Below are positions 54,067 to 64,000 of a stretch of 64,000 nucleotides of DNA, piece by piece. A model generated the notes under the pieces. It did no database searches, was not told the DNA's origin, and was given only the letters and a program-made list of their open reading frames with translations. Numbering within the stretch: the first letter of the stretch is position 1; each line of letters starts with the position of its first letter. Position numbers and translations under genes: made by a program. This DNA comes from Saccopteryx bilineata (taxonomy: Eukaryota; Chordata; Mammalia; Chiroptera; Emballonuridae): assembly GCF_036850765.1 (NCBI RefSeq), contig NC_089493.1, forward strand, positions 8,929,632 to 8,993,631. Direction: 5' to 3'.

Positions 54067-55555
54067 TTTATTACGCTGTAGAGAAAAGACACACGTTCAC
54101 ATTGACCATCCGTCTCTCCTCTTTACAAAGTAGCAGCTCTCTGGGGCTTTCATAGGATAGATCAACAGCACCCGGACAGTGGCTCCCCGCCCACAGAGTG
54201 GCTGTTCCTCAGACCATGTGTGGTCTTCAGTGACCGTTCGGGGCCCAGGGCTGTGATGGGGTTCTGTTCACAGGAGGCCCTCAGACCACCCCTCACCCCC
54301 TGATGCATGAGGTCCACGGGTTACAGAGCACTGTCTCTTCCGTCCCCACTCCCAGTATGTACGTGGTTTAGCTTCTTTCTAATACTGGACGGTCCGTCTT
54401 CCTCATTTCCTGTTTTCTTTTTCTAGCTATAAATGCGAGTGTTTATTGGGGCAGAGGGCTGTGGCTGGCCGGGGGAGGGAAAGAACTGGGACAGGGAGGG
54501 AAGCCTTTTTGACCCTTCTTGTTTTAAAGTCTGGGGCTGGACGGGCCGGGATTTAGGGGCTCTTTGCCGTCCGGTCCTGCGGCTCCTCCAGGTCCCCTCC
54601 TCCCCGATCCCGTCCTGTGTGCATAATAACACTCACATTTTGGTAGCACCATTCGTTTTCCAAAGTACTTCTGCACGGGTCTGCTCCTTTGATCCTCACA
54701 ACCTCATGTTACAGAGGAGGAAACTGAGGCAGGGACAAGGCCACGTGCGGCTCGTTGTCGGCGGAGCTGGGGCGTCAGGCTCCTCACCCCTCCGCTCAGC
54801 AGGCACACAGGCTTTGCCTGTCCACGCCGCGAGTGCTCTGTCGCCCCCACGCGAGGGTGCTTGCAAGTCCCTCGAGACGGGGAGCACAACTTCCCCTCCC
54901 CCCCCCCGCCCTCGTGCTCAGGGCTGCGTCTTCAGCAGGTGCTGGGTTAGTGCTCGTCGGGTTCTCCTTGGTCCACAAAGGAGAACCTGGTCCATCGGCT
55001 AAGGAAGTGGCAGAATCCCGATCTCTGGGTTCTTACCACGGACTCTCAGCGGGTCACCTTCATTAACCGGAGAAATCCTCCTCCAAAGCCCTAGCTGAGC
55101 GGGTTAGAGAGGCCCAAGGCAGAAAGTCAGCCTGGCACGGCGAGGGCGTGCAGACACTGCCCCGAAGCTGGGGCGGTGGTCCTCCTGGGGGTCTGAGCTG
55201 TCGTGCTGGGGCAGGGTGGGGGCACCACGTGGGAGGAGAGCTCAGCCACCCCTGTCCCTGCCCCCAGCTCCCTCCACTCCCGGGAAGGAGCAGACTGGCC
55301 CAGGGGTGGCAGCAAGTAAGAACAAGAATGCTGTCGTGTTTACGGAGCCCTTGGCTAGTCACAGGGTCGCCCACCTCACAGCTGTGCTCACTGCAACCCC
55401 GCCAGGGCAGGAATCCCGCTCCTGTGTTCGTTGCAGACACCGACCCAGTGCCAAGGTCACACGTGGGACGACTTCCACGCCCAGTTAGGCATATCCCGAG
55501 GAGCGGGTGTCCGTGAACCCTCACGCAGATTCACGGCAGCCCCGGTCGCCTCCGT
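54067..55555 (-). other. BDKRB2: Probable BDKRB2 3' UTR
   Basis: Region directly past the BDKRB2 stop. Minus-strand AATAAA signals occur at 54442-54447 (about 1.1 kb past the stop) and 54067-54072 (about 1.5 kb). BDKRB2 is known for a long 3' UTR in other mammals. Which signal is used is not shown. An MIR-like fragment (ATGTTACAGAGGAGGAAACTGA, 54706-54727 region) lies within. Confidence 0.45.
54640..54770 (+). mobile_element. MIR SINE remnant
   Basis: CCATTCGTTTTCCAAAGTAC, then TTTGATCCTCACAACCTCAT and GAGGAAACTGAGGCAGGGAC match the MIR core. Confidence 0.7.
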
Positions 55556-56666
55556 TCACTGGCTGCTCCCCACCCACCGGGGCAGCTTGTGAACCTGCCG
55601 GTCCACGGAGATGGAGGTCCGCAGCGTGCCCATGGAGCTCTCCGGCAGGCTGGGCTGCGCCGCGCAGCCCCCCTTCCGGCACAGGCGCTGGTACACCTCC
55701 CGGGACTTCTTGCGGAAGCGCTTGCCCACGACGGCGTACACCAGCGGGTTGAGGCAGCTGTTGCTGTAGGCCACGTAGGAGGAGATCTGCGTGAAGACGT
55801 CGACGGCGCGCTCCGCCCGGCAGCCGGAGAGGACGCCCAGGCGCTGCAGCGTGTCCAGGACGGTGCTGACCTGGAACGGCAGCCAGCAGAGGACGAAGAG
55901 CAGCAGCACGGCCAGCACCAGCACCGTGGCCTTCCTCTCCGTCTGGATCTCCTTGAACTTCTGCATCTCGTTGTTGCGCAGCACCCGCAGGATGCGCACC
56001 GTGCAGAAGCTGATGATGCCCAGGGGCAGCAGGAAGCCCACCACGTTCAGGAGCATGTTGGTGAACAGCTCCCAGGTGCGGGACGGGTAGTGGATGATGC
56101 AGGCGGTGACGTTGTGGCCCTCGGCGCGGTAGTCCTTCAGGGTCCGGAAGGCCAGCATGGGCGAGCTCAGCAGCAGCGCACAGCCCCAGATCACCAGGCT
56201 GTAGAGCTTGGCCCAGCGCACGCCGCGCAGCCGGCCCGCGGACATGGTCTTCACCAGGGCCAGGTAGCGGTCGATGCTGACCAGCATCAGGAAGCAGATG
56301 CTGCTGTACAGGTTCATGTAGGTCATGGTGTTCACCACGCGGCAGAGGGCCTCCCCGAAGAGCCAGTCGAAGTTGCGGGCGATGGTCACCGCCCAGAAGG
56401 GCAGCCCGCAGGCCAGGATGAGGTCGGCCACCGCCAGGTTGCCCAGGTAGACCTCCGCCACCGTGCACCTGCTCTTGTGCAGGCAGAAGACGCTGAGGAC
56501 GAAGATGTTCTCGAGCGTCGCCAGCACGAAGAGGACCCAGAGGAAGGGGGCCTGGGTGGCGTTGAGCCAGCTCAACAGCTCGGAGGGGAAGCAGCCATTG
56601 CCCTGGGAGGGGGTCCCGTTGAGAGCAGGCAGGAGGACTTGCGAGGTGATGTTGAGCATTTCGGCG
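55556..56666 (-). CDS. BDKRB2: BDKRB2 main coding exon
   Basis: 367 aa from the internal ATG at 56659. Seven hydrophobic segments lie at about 36-61, 70-93, 106-131, 149-170, 200-222, 245-268 and 289-311. Landmarks numbered from that Met are Cys106 and Cys187 for the disulfide, DRY at 130-132, CWLP at 258-261, NPLVY at 304-308, Cys327 and Cys332 near the usual palmitoylation site, and the Ser/Thr tail MGTLRTSISVDRQ. N-glycosylation sequons are at Asn3, Asn14, Asn33 and Asn183. The exon is very GC-rich, which opens long false frames on both strands. The reading frame is intact. Confidence 0.97.
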
Positions 56667-59600
56667 CTGAAAGAAAGTGGGAGAGAGGCTGTTACACCTC
56701 AGGGTCATGAGAAGAGGCAGAAAACAACAGAGGCAGGAAAGGGGCAATCAGCAAACAGCTTCCGGACGGCGAAGTCGGGGGTGGGACTCGGACCCTTTCC
56801 GCAGCCTGGCCGTGCTCAGGGACCCCGTTCCGGGGCACCTGCCTCCCCCAGGCCTCGGGGAGGCGCCTCTGCTCCTTGGGCCCAACCTGACAGCCCCTGC
56901 TCCTTGTCTTGCGGCTCCCCCGCGACGTGTCCTTGGCTGGCATCCATCACCAGCACGAACAGTCACCAGTCTTGGACCCTGGACCTCCTTGAAGCTTCTG
57001 TGATGTGACGGGAGGATTTACAGAACATTCCTGCCTTATCGCACGGGCCCTTCCCAGAGGAGCCGTCATCTCTCAGCCTCTTGTGGCCTGGGCGTGGGTG
57101 ATTAATTTATGAGAAGAGAAAAATGGTATCATGCCAGACAGGGAGATTCCAGCCTGGCTCTGAGACCTCGGCCCATCTGCCCGTGCCCTTTCCCCTCCTG
57201 GCAGAGGGCAGCACAGGGCTGTGTCTCCTCCATCAGCGAAGCGTTGATAGTGCTCAGAGGTTACACAAGAGAAGGGAGGGAGGGCAGGGGTTTTAGAGCC
57301 CGACCGTCCTTTTGGGTTCAAATCTTGGCTCATTCATTAGCTGGGTGACTTTGGATGAGTCAGTTAACCTCTCGGGACCTCAATGACCTACCTTGTAAGA
57401 CAGGAATAACAAAAATCTACCGCTCAGGGTTGTGGTGAGGAGCTAAGACAATGTGCAAAAAGCCCCAAGCACTGCGCTTGGCTCAGCGGACATTAATAGT
57501 TATCTTTTTCCTTTCTTTGGGGGAGGGGGGTGAACCTATTAAAACAACTAGTGTTAAACTCCAGCACCACCGTTGACAGATTCTTGCCCCTGTATTGATG
57601 ACTTCCTCATGAGTCCATTGGCTCCTTTTTCACTCTTGAGTAAGACTCAGCTCATGGGGCTGTTCACTCTCTAGATGTCTTGCTGTGGAGGCTGACTCAT
57701 CTCCGTCTTCAGTAAAACAGCCTGGGTCTGCTTACAGACGCAGGTTCCAACCCCAGCTGTGTGGCCTTGGGCAAACTGCTTGACCTTTCTGAGCTTCCAT
57801 TCTGTGTCCTTTGCCTTGCACTGGCCGTTGCAAGGTCCCAGTGAAGGAGTGGGTACGAACAGATTGAAGCTACAAACACGACCCAGAGGGCAGGACTAAT
57901 TAATTAGGCACTTTCCTTGTGGCCTGTGGGATGGGGAAGGGGGGATATGTGTGTGTGTGTGTGTGGGGGGGGAGATGGGCCTTTCCTGGGCAGAGGATTG
58001 CTGGGCAGGCTCAGTGGGGAGGAATTGAGCAACAAGTCATGGGAAGGCACTTGCGGATTGCCTCTGGGGTTTCCCAGGAAAGCCCCTCTGTTTCCAGGAA
58101 CATCTGGCCGGCTTTGAGGGACCAGACTGGCGGCCTGTGATGACATTCATCAGTGCATATATCCTCTCAGTGAATCGGGAGAATCTTCTCTGTGCTAAGC
58201 CTCAGCCTGGCTGCCGGGACCCAGAGGGGAAAGCCAGCATCCCGGACCTCCCTGTGGCCCAGAATGTGATAAGGGCTTAGGGGTGGGGGGAGGGGCATGG
58301 GACACAGCGCTGGGGGTGGGGGAGAAGGCTGGAGGGGACTCTGGGGCTGGGTCTCGAAGGAGGAGACAAGCAGGACAGAGGACAGACCAGGCAGAGGCAC
58401 GGGAATGAGGAAGCCACTGGCTTGTGCTGGAGGGTGGGCTGGATGTTAGAGGTGGGGAGAGGCAGGAGACAGGACCGAACAGGGACAAGGACAGTCGTCA
58501 TTGGGTGCTGAGAAGAAGAGGCTTTGCTTCCGAGGGCTTTAAAAAGCCAGTGACGGGACAAGACAGATGCTCCGGAAAGATTCTTCCAGTAGTTTTGTTA
58601 TGTCCAAACATTTGTTGCTGCACCTCCCTTCAAAAGGTGTAGTCTAATTCCTTTAACAGTGAATGGAGAGGCCCTAGCGACTTGCTTCCCAGCCATGGTG
58701 GTGGAGGCAGTGACACAGTGTGACATCCGAGACAAGGTCAGGAGCTCCCTCCTCGGACTCCTGGGTTGCTCACTCTGGGGACGCCAGCCACCGTGTCGTG
58801 GGGGAACACAGCCTCATGGAGAGGAACCTGCCTGCCACCTTGGTAGATGCGGGTGCCCCAGGTTTTGAGTCCTCTCGCTGAGGCCGCAGAAGTCACGCAG
58901 AAGTCACGGAGCGGGGACAGGTCATCCCCACCCCGGGGCCTTGAATTCCTGACCTGTGCAAACTGGCAGGCTTCTCTGCAGAGCCCTCGGAAGGGAAGGC
59001 CTCCAGCCTTTGGCCCCATCTTGGCAGCTCCAGGCCAGGGAGTGGTCTCTCGTGGTCTAGCTCCCAGAGACCGAAGTATCACACCAGAGGCTACATGATA
59101 ACTTTCCAGCAAGACAGACCCTAGTCAATAGGATGGCACCTGGCCCAGAGCTGGCTCTGAGAAGCCACAGGATGATCAGAAGGTGGCCTGGGGAGTGTGT
59201 CATTGGGAGTTAGTCATAGGGCCCAAGCTCCATGGCCCCAGCGGAGATGGCCATCTGGTCATCTCCCTCGTAGGTGACAGCTGCCACAGGACAAAAAGCC
59301 AGACTGGGCCCCACTCCCCTTTGTCTTGGCAACATTGCCACCTCAGGACTGAGCCTTCCTTTTTTTCTGCTTCTACTTGGGACAGATTCCCCCAACATTC
59401 TCTCTTTAGAGTGTCCTGGCCGTCCACCAGATGTCAGCCACGTGCTGGTGACGTCCTGTCTCCACCGTGACCTGGCAAATCTCTGTGTGATTCCTTGGGG
59501 GTTGACTTCAGAGTTTCACGGTCTTCATATCCAAGTTCATCCAGGATCACTCACATACGGCCCCCAGTCATGTGTCCTTTTCCTGCACACCCTGCCCCAC

Positions 59601-59899
59601 ACCCCACAGGACCACCCACTGCCTCTGCCTCCGCAGGCCAATGGGGATTTGAACACTGGCCTCACCAGCCCTTGAGAGGTAATGTCTTTGGATTTAACAT
59701 TGCCTCTTGCTTCCACCGTTATCCAGGAGACGAGGGTTGCACTCTCCTGGGCTTCTCCAAGGTTGTATGCTCTATGCAATCCCCCCACACAATAAATGGT
59801 AAATTGAGGAATCTTTTGGACTCACCTGAAAGAGGCCGTAGTGGGCAGTGGGTCTTCATGAGCAGAAAGGAACATTGGTCTCTTCCAGGCAGAGAACAT
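55556..59899 (-). CDS. BDKRB2: Bradykinin receptor B2 (two coding exons joined)
   Basis: Class A GPCR at the plasma membrane for bradykinin and kallidin, constitutively expressed, coupling mainly to Gq and to Gi. Coding parts are exon 59826-59899 (24 codons plus AG) and exon 55556-56666 (C completing Ser, then Ala, Glu and the ATG at 56659). The joined product is 394 aa against 391 in human. The join is exact: donor CTTTCAG|GTGAG at 59825, acceptor TTTCTTTCAG|CGCCGAA at 56666. The human long form has the same 27 residues before its internal Met. The orientation and distance to BDKRB1 match other mammals, and the two receptors are tandem duplicates. Upstream non-coding exon 1 and the promoter are probably right of the window. 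Confidence 0.93.
56748..57280. other. BDKRB2 intron, no named element
   Basis: GC-rich intron next to the main coding exon. No repeat recognised. Confidence 0.5.
57285..57515 (+). mobile_element. MIR SINE, long copy
   Basis: TTTTGGGTTCAAATCTTGGC, ATTAGCTGGGTGACTTTGGA, then GTCAGTTAACCTCTCGGGAC, CTCAGGGTTGTGGTGAGGAG and AGCACTGCGCTTGGCTCAGC match full-length MIR. Confidence 0.82.
57700..57805 (+). mobile_element. MIR SINE remnant
   Basis: GCAGGTTCCAACCCCAGCTG, then TGTGGCCTTGGGCAAACTGC and TTGACCTTTCTGAGCTTCCA. Confidence 0.75.
57948..57972. repeat. (GT)n then poly-G tract
   Basis: TGTGTGTGTGTGTGTG then GGGGGGGG within a BDKRB2 intron. Confidence 0.85.
57973..59825. other. BDKRB2 intron between the two coding exons
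   Basis: Mixed-composition sequence without a named repeat. Overlapping short ORFs on both strands are not supported as coding. Confidence 0.5.
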
Positions 59900-59935
59900 T
59901 GGGACTCAGAGTGGGATGTGAGAGAGGCCTCACCT
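59826..59935 (-). CDS. BDKRB2: BDKRB2 upstream coding exon (N-terminal extension)
   Basis: On the minus strand, acceptor CTCTCCTTGTTAGCAG ends at 59936. The exon then has about 36 bases of 5' UTR and an ATG at 59899, opening MFSAWKRPMFLSAHEDPLPT, then TASF and AG before donor GTGAG at 59825. It is only 74 coding bases, so no long ORF marks it. The human N-terminus begins MFSPWK and continues to PTTASFS, which this closely matches. A second Met is at position 9. The 5' boundary of the exon is inferred from the best acceptor. Confidence 0.87.
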
Positions 59936-60060
59936 CTGCTAACAAGGAGAGAAAGGATGGTTAGATGCCAGGCTGGGGACCCTAAAGCACACACATGTCT
60001 TCTCCACAAGGCAAGGAAGCTGGAGTCCTCATATAACAGATGGGCATATCCTGGGTGCTA

Positions 60061-60440
60061 GGACCCTGATGGTGGGGACGGGCACAGCTCTCTCCAGGAG
60101 CTGACAGTGTAATAGAAAAGCCAGATATCACACACACAGTCATTGAATAACTGAAAACTGATATAAGTGCCATGAAATAAAATAAAAGGTCCCGTGACAG
60201 CACATGACACGGGGTCCTGGAGCAGCCTGGGGCAGAGGACGAGTGGGTATTTGCTATAAGACCCGAGGGTGAGTGAGAGTGAGCTGGGTGAATGATGAAG
60301 TGGAGGGGAGGATGTCCGGGCAGAAGGAGCAGCAGGAGCAAAGGCCCTGGGGCAGGAGGAAGCTGGGTGTGAATGTGCAGAGGCCCTGGTGGCTGCTGGG
60401 GGAGATGGAGGAGATCAGAGGAGATCCAGGTGGGTGGGGA
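60061..60440 (+). mobile_element. L2-like LINE 3' fragment
   Basis: GGAGCTGACAGTGTAATAGA, then ATAAGTGCCATGAAATAAAA, GGGTCCTGGAGCAGCCTGGG, GCAGGAGCAAAGGCCCTGGG and AGGCCCTGGTGGCTGCTGGG fit the L2 3' end order. Confidence 0.6.
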
Positions 60441-60476
60441 GGTGGGGAGCAGAGTGGAAGCAGGGAGACGGTCAGC

Positions 60477-60666
60477 GGTGCTGCGCATTAGTGTAGGTGC
60501 TGCCCATTAGTATAGGTGCTGCCCGTTAGTGTAGGTGCTGCCCATTAGTGTAGGTGCTGCCCGTTAGTGTAGGTGCTGCCCGTTAGTGTAGGTGCTGCCC
60601 GTTAGTATAGGTGCTGCCTGTTAGTGTAGGTGCTGCCCATTAGTGTAGGTGCTGCCCGTTAGTGTA
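60477..60666. repeat. 19-bp tandem repeat, exactly 10 copies
   Basis: GGTGCTGCCCGTTAGTGTA recurs every 19 bp from 60477 with CCCATT/CCCGTT and GTGTA/GTATA variants; no indels. Confidence 0.96.
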
Positions 60667-60684
60667 GGTGCCTGAGGAGTTGAT

Positions 60685-60870
60685 GACATTACAGTTCAAT
60701 AGCAAGTCGAGACTGGGGAAACAGTTGTCAAGGTGCCGTGGAGATGAAGGCAGAGATTCTGCCTGTGGGGGGATGGATTGCGGGGAACACAGCCTAAGGC
60801 ATCTGGCTGGGAACCTATGCCACACACAGAGGACCGCTCTATCCGGTGACTGTTGGGGGTCATGTGAAAA
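60685..60870. repeat. Unclassified dispersed repeat, copy 1
   Basis: Shares with 63080-63235 the order TTGATGA..., AATAGCAAGTCGAGACTG, GGAGATGAAGGCAGAGATTC, TGCCTGTGGGG, GCTGGGAACC, CCACACACAG and GCTCTATCCGG, then a G-run. No family name recognised. Confidence 0.45.
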
Positions 60871-61309
60871 GCTGGGCACATGCATGCAAGTGTGTGTGTA
60901 CGCGAGTGAGCCCCGATCTGCCCCCCCTGCCCTCAGTGCCCCCCCCAGCCCTGAAAACATGGTGGTAGGTAGGCTTCCGGAAGACCAGCTGTCCTGACTC
61001 CGCGGTGGGAGGTGGCCACAAGGCAGTGGAAATGTGTTCAGGAAATGTGAACGCATTAGAAAAAGAAAAGTTTGCATCAGTAAGCAGGAAGCGAAGGGGA
61101 ACATACTCAGTGAAACCCATTAAAGCCTGCAGGAGCCCCCGAGCAGGGCTGAGGTCAGGATGTGGAACTTGCACGAGATGCAGTGAGCAGCGAGGTTCTT
61201 CTGATCCTCCAAGGAGGGGTGTCCAGGGAGAGGGGGTGAAAGACCTATCAGACTGGCTCTCTGCGGGGCCCTGTCTGCCCCATGAAGAGAACATTCAATT
61301 GGGGTCACC

Positions 61310-61415
61310 TGTTCAAGTCATTCCTTTCTCAGCAATGATTATTGAGTGTTTTGGGGGTGCTGGAATCCAGTGGGGAAGAGAGCAGACAAGTTTCCCTGTC
61401 CCCCGTCTTAGGCCG
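61310..61415 (+). mobile_element. L2/MIR-like fragment
   Basis: TTTCTCAGCAATGATTATTG, then AGTGTTTTGGGGGTGCTGGA and AGAGAGCAGACAAGTTTCCC resemble the widespread L2 segment. Confidence 0.5.
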
Positions 61416-62994
61416 GGGGACGTTTTCCCTTCCTCCTGGACAGCTGGACAGGTAACTCGGGGCCACCTGGCTGGGAGCCTCGCCTTTCCTCACTGGGTTC
61501 ACCTGGCTGGGTGTCCCCAGATCTGCCCCAGTCAGCCTGGCTGGATCTTAATTGCTTGCTAATGGCTGTAAACATTGCTCTCATTTTCAAAACAAAGTTG
61601 AGGGCTTTAATCCCTCCGGATGCTTAGAGACCAGGAGGTTGGAGGCGCCCAGAGAAGTGGGAGCCTGAGGCTGTTCTAGTTGTTGCCCTGCATCTGCTCC
61701 GGAGACTTGCGTGTGCCTAGGTGCGTGCGCAGGGGCGGGGCCTCTGCGTGGGAGCTGCTGAGGGATGCTCCAGGCTGCTCCCGGTCACTGTCCCTGCACG
61801 CCTGGGCTCTCTGTGGTCTGGGGCCCCATGGGGTTTGGTCAGTGGGGGCTCCAGCAGGAGGCTGAGGAAGGGGGAAGATTGAGGACAGGGCGTTGCCTCT
61901 CAGCTCCTCCAGGTCTGGTTGTCAGGGGTCCTGGGGGAGCCTGGTAGCTGCCACCTCCCCTTGCTTGCTGGGCCTCAAGCGGGGAGGGAGGGAGGAGGGA
62001 CCTTCGCTGTGCCAGCACCGAGGCTCTGGTAGCCCACAGCCTTCCACTCGCTGTAAACAGAATGTCTATTAACATTCTCTTCATATTACCCGGTTTAAAT
62101 GTGCCCTCTCTCCTCCTGGGACCCTGACTCATATGTCCTGTGATTAAAGAAGCACGTGTCGGAGAATTGTTTAGAGGGATGTGTGAGGGAGGGGAGCGTG
62201 GTGGAGCAGGCACACCGGCACCGGGGTGGGGGCAGCAGCCCCGTGTGTGGAATCTTGGGTGAGTACCTTTATCCCACCCCCTGGCCTGATTTTCCTTCCC
62301 CACTAAGCCAGGGGGTGGGCCCCTGTGCCCCTCATACTCTGACCCTCGGGCCGGGGTCGGGCGGGCAGGCGGTGAGTCTGAGCTGGCCTTTCCCCTCACT
62401 TTTCAAACCGAGGCTTTGGAAGGAACACGCAGCGCTCTGACTCACTGGCCCGCCGTCTCCCTCCGACTTCTGTCCAAGGAGACTTACTCTCCAAACATTT
62501 CCCTCCATTGAATCACATAAACACGGGACCCTGGAGCGGTCAGGAGAAATTCCACTCCCGTCTGAGAGGAGCCTGTTCTGATTTCCTGAGAACGGGCACC
62601 AAGGGCCTGGGGCTGTGGCTGCCTGGGGCACCCGCCTCCCCTCCTCCCAGGCCACGCTTCCGCGAGTGGCCTGCCGTGGACCCCAGCATGGACCCCGGCC
62701 TGGACCCTGGCCTCATCACCAAGCCCAGCCCAGCGTTCTGTGGCCGCGTGTTAGAGCCTGCGGGAGTTTCTCAACACGGGGGGCTGTGGACTGGATGGAA
62801 AGCCACGATCCTTTCCTCACTCCTCCCGCAAGGCCACTGGGCAGAACGTCTCAGGTGGCCGGTGTGTCTCCAGCGCCCCTCTAGTGTTTGTCACTTCTTG
62901 GCAGTGACAGCAAGTCCCTGCCTGGGCCGGACCCCCGAATCGAGCCAGACTTCATCACAGTGTTTATGGTCAATGCTTAAATACAACCATCTAC

Positions 62995-63029
<35 letters not shown>

Positions 63030-63060
63030 TTTTTTATAGGTACCTTCTTAAATGACAAAT
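61416..63060. other. Probable BDKRB2 intron/upstream, nothing named
   Basis: GC-rich stretch ending in a (TG)n(TA)n microsatellite at 62996-63030. BDKRB2 exon 1 was not recognised here. Confidence 0.45.
62996..63030. repeat. (TG)n(TA)n microsatellite
   Basis: TGTGTGTGTGTGTGTG followed by TATATATATAT. Confidence 0.93.
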
Positions 63061-63077
63061 GATACTCATTTTCTATC

Positions 63078-63240
63078 TAGGTTGGTGATAGGAAGTTCCG
63101 GTTCCATAGTAAATCGTGACTGAGGTGACACGAACGGCCGAGACCGTGCCTGTGGAGTGACGGGGTGTGGGAGGCATGCGGCTGGAAACCCACGTCACAC
63201 ACGGGAGGCCCCTCTATCCGGCTCCCATTGGGGGGTTGGT
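63078..63240. repeat. Unclassified dispersed repeat, copy 2
   Basis: Second copy of the 60685 repeat: TTGGTGATAGGAAGTTCC, AGTAAATCGTGACTGAGGTG, GTGCCTGTGGAGTGACGG, GCTGGAAACCCACGTCACAC and CCCCTCTATCCGGCTCCC. About two thirds alike by eye. Confidence 0.45.
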
Positions 63241-64000
63241 AAGAACACAGTCCCCACCTCCCACGGCCGCGTGGAGGCACGGCAGACCAGGACGTGGCAA
63301 ATGCACGATCACATGGGGCCGTGTTTCAGAATGTGCGTGGGTGGCTCTTCCCGCCCACCCACGGGGAGCTGGGGTGGGGGCTCGGGGCGTCTCTTCCGTG
63401 GAGCCTGCCTTCCCGCGCACACACCCAGCTAAGGCTTTCGGACGGTATTTCCACATCCGGGGAGAGGTGAGCATGTCTCGGGGACATCTCTGCCCCGCCA
63501 GTCCCGCCCGGGGAACCCCTGAGATCACCCAGAGCCACCCTCAGTCCCGGGCGGTGTGCTCCTGTCCCTGTGTACCCTGCTCTTGATGATAGCTGTGTGT
63601 GTCCGTCTGTCCATCTGTCCCATTCCCTTCAGGCTCCTCAGAGGGAGCACCTTCCCCACTCACCTCTCCACCCTCCGCTGTGCCTGCCTCTGGGCCTCGT
63701 GCATCCCAAGCTCTTTTAAAACAGTTGCTGCGAAAAGCAGTAAAGCCTCTCAGACCACGCAGCAAGTCCGAGTCAAGGCCAGAGCGCGAAAGAACCGAGG
63801 TCTCCTGAATCCGCAGCTCAGGACGCCTCCCCGGAACACGCGGTTTCCTGTAAAATCTGCTCTACAGGATTGCCGGGGAAGGATGCTGTCATAGCCAGTC
63901 ACAAAGGCGAACTTCAGGCTGCAGCCAATACAGGGGTGGGGGCAAGGGATGGGGCCTCGGGCGCTGCGTCGGCCTCGGGGGCAGGGAGGAGTGTGGCCCT
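63241..64000. other. Window end, nothing named
   Basis: GC-rich sequence, probably BDKRB2 intron or upstream DNA. No gene or repeat recognised. Confidence 0.4.

Noticed and set aside
55521..56747. 408-codon minus ORF and 373-codon plus ORF over the BDKRB2 exon
   Set aside because: Shadow frames of a very GC-rich coding exon; the 367-residue frame is the one with GPCR motifs.

Overview
The window is mammalian nuclear DNA. Three genes are readable and their order matches the conserved mammalian ATG2B-BDKRB1-BDKRB2 block (human 14q32.2), seen here in reverse orientation. ATG2B runs left to right; the two bradykinin receptors run right to left, so ATG2B and BDKRB1 converge tail to tail. The interspersed repeats point to a bat. 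There are many tRNA-derived SINEs with heads such as GCCCTGGCCGGTTGGCTCAG and CCTGACCAGGCGGTGGCGCAG, a young mariner, and several hAT elements with 8-bp target duplications. The SINE types resemble those I know from rhinolophoid (horseshoe-type) bats; that placement is inference.

1-22.2 kb: the last 11 coding exons of ATG2B (about 500 C-terminal residues, stop at 21154), all GT-AG and phase-consistent, then a 3' UTR of at least 1 kb. The introns hold a 32-bp minisatellite, MER5A, MIR, L2 and L1M remnants, at least seven SINEs, hAT elements and an internally deleted mariner.

22.2-36 kb: intergenic DNA with a 101/42-bp composite array, MIRs, an LTR-like stretch, a hAT element with a perfect target duplication, a 120-bp duplication and an MLT1 LTR abutting BDKRB1.

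36.1-37.2 kb: the single coding exon of BDKRB1 (minus, 352 aa). 37.2-55.5 kb: BDKRB1-BDKRB2 interval, rich in arrays. These include a 16 x 32-bp array grown from the terminal repeat of a hAT element, a 53-bp array of about 23 units, a 76-bp array, and an array of about 19 bp inside an MLT1 LTR.

55.5-59.9 kb: BDKRB2 (minus). The main coding exon gives 367 aa from the internal ATG. A small upstream coding exon at 59826-59899 joins in frame to give a 394-aa long form. 60-64 kb is probably BDKRB2 intron or upstream DNA with a 19-bp array, L2/MIR debris and two related unclassified repeat copies.

ATG2B encodes a lipid-transfer protein for autophagosome growth. BDKRB1 and BDKRB2 encode paralogous kinin G-protein-coupled receptors (inducible B1 for des-Arg kinins, constitutive B2 for bradykinin/kallidin) that arose by tandem duplication. 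ATG2B is only a neighbour; no functional link is visible. No promoter could be placed: the ATG2B promoter lies left of the window, and the non-coding first exons of the receptors were not recognised.
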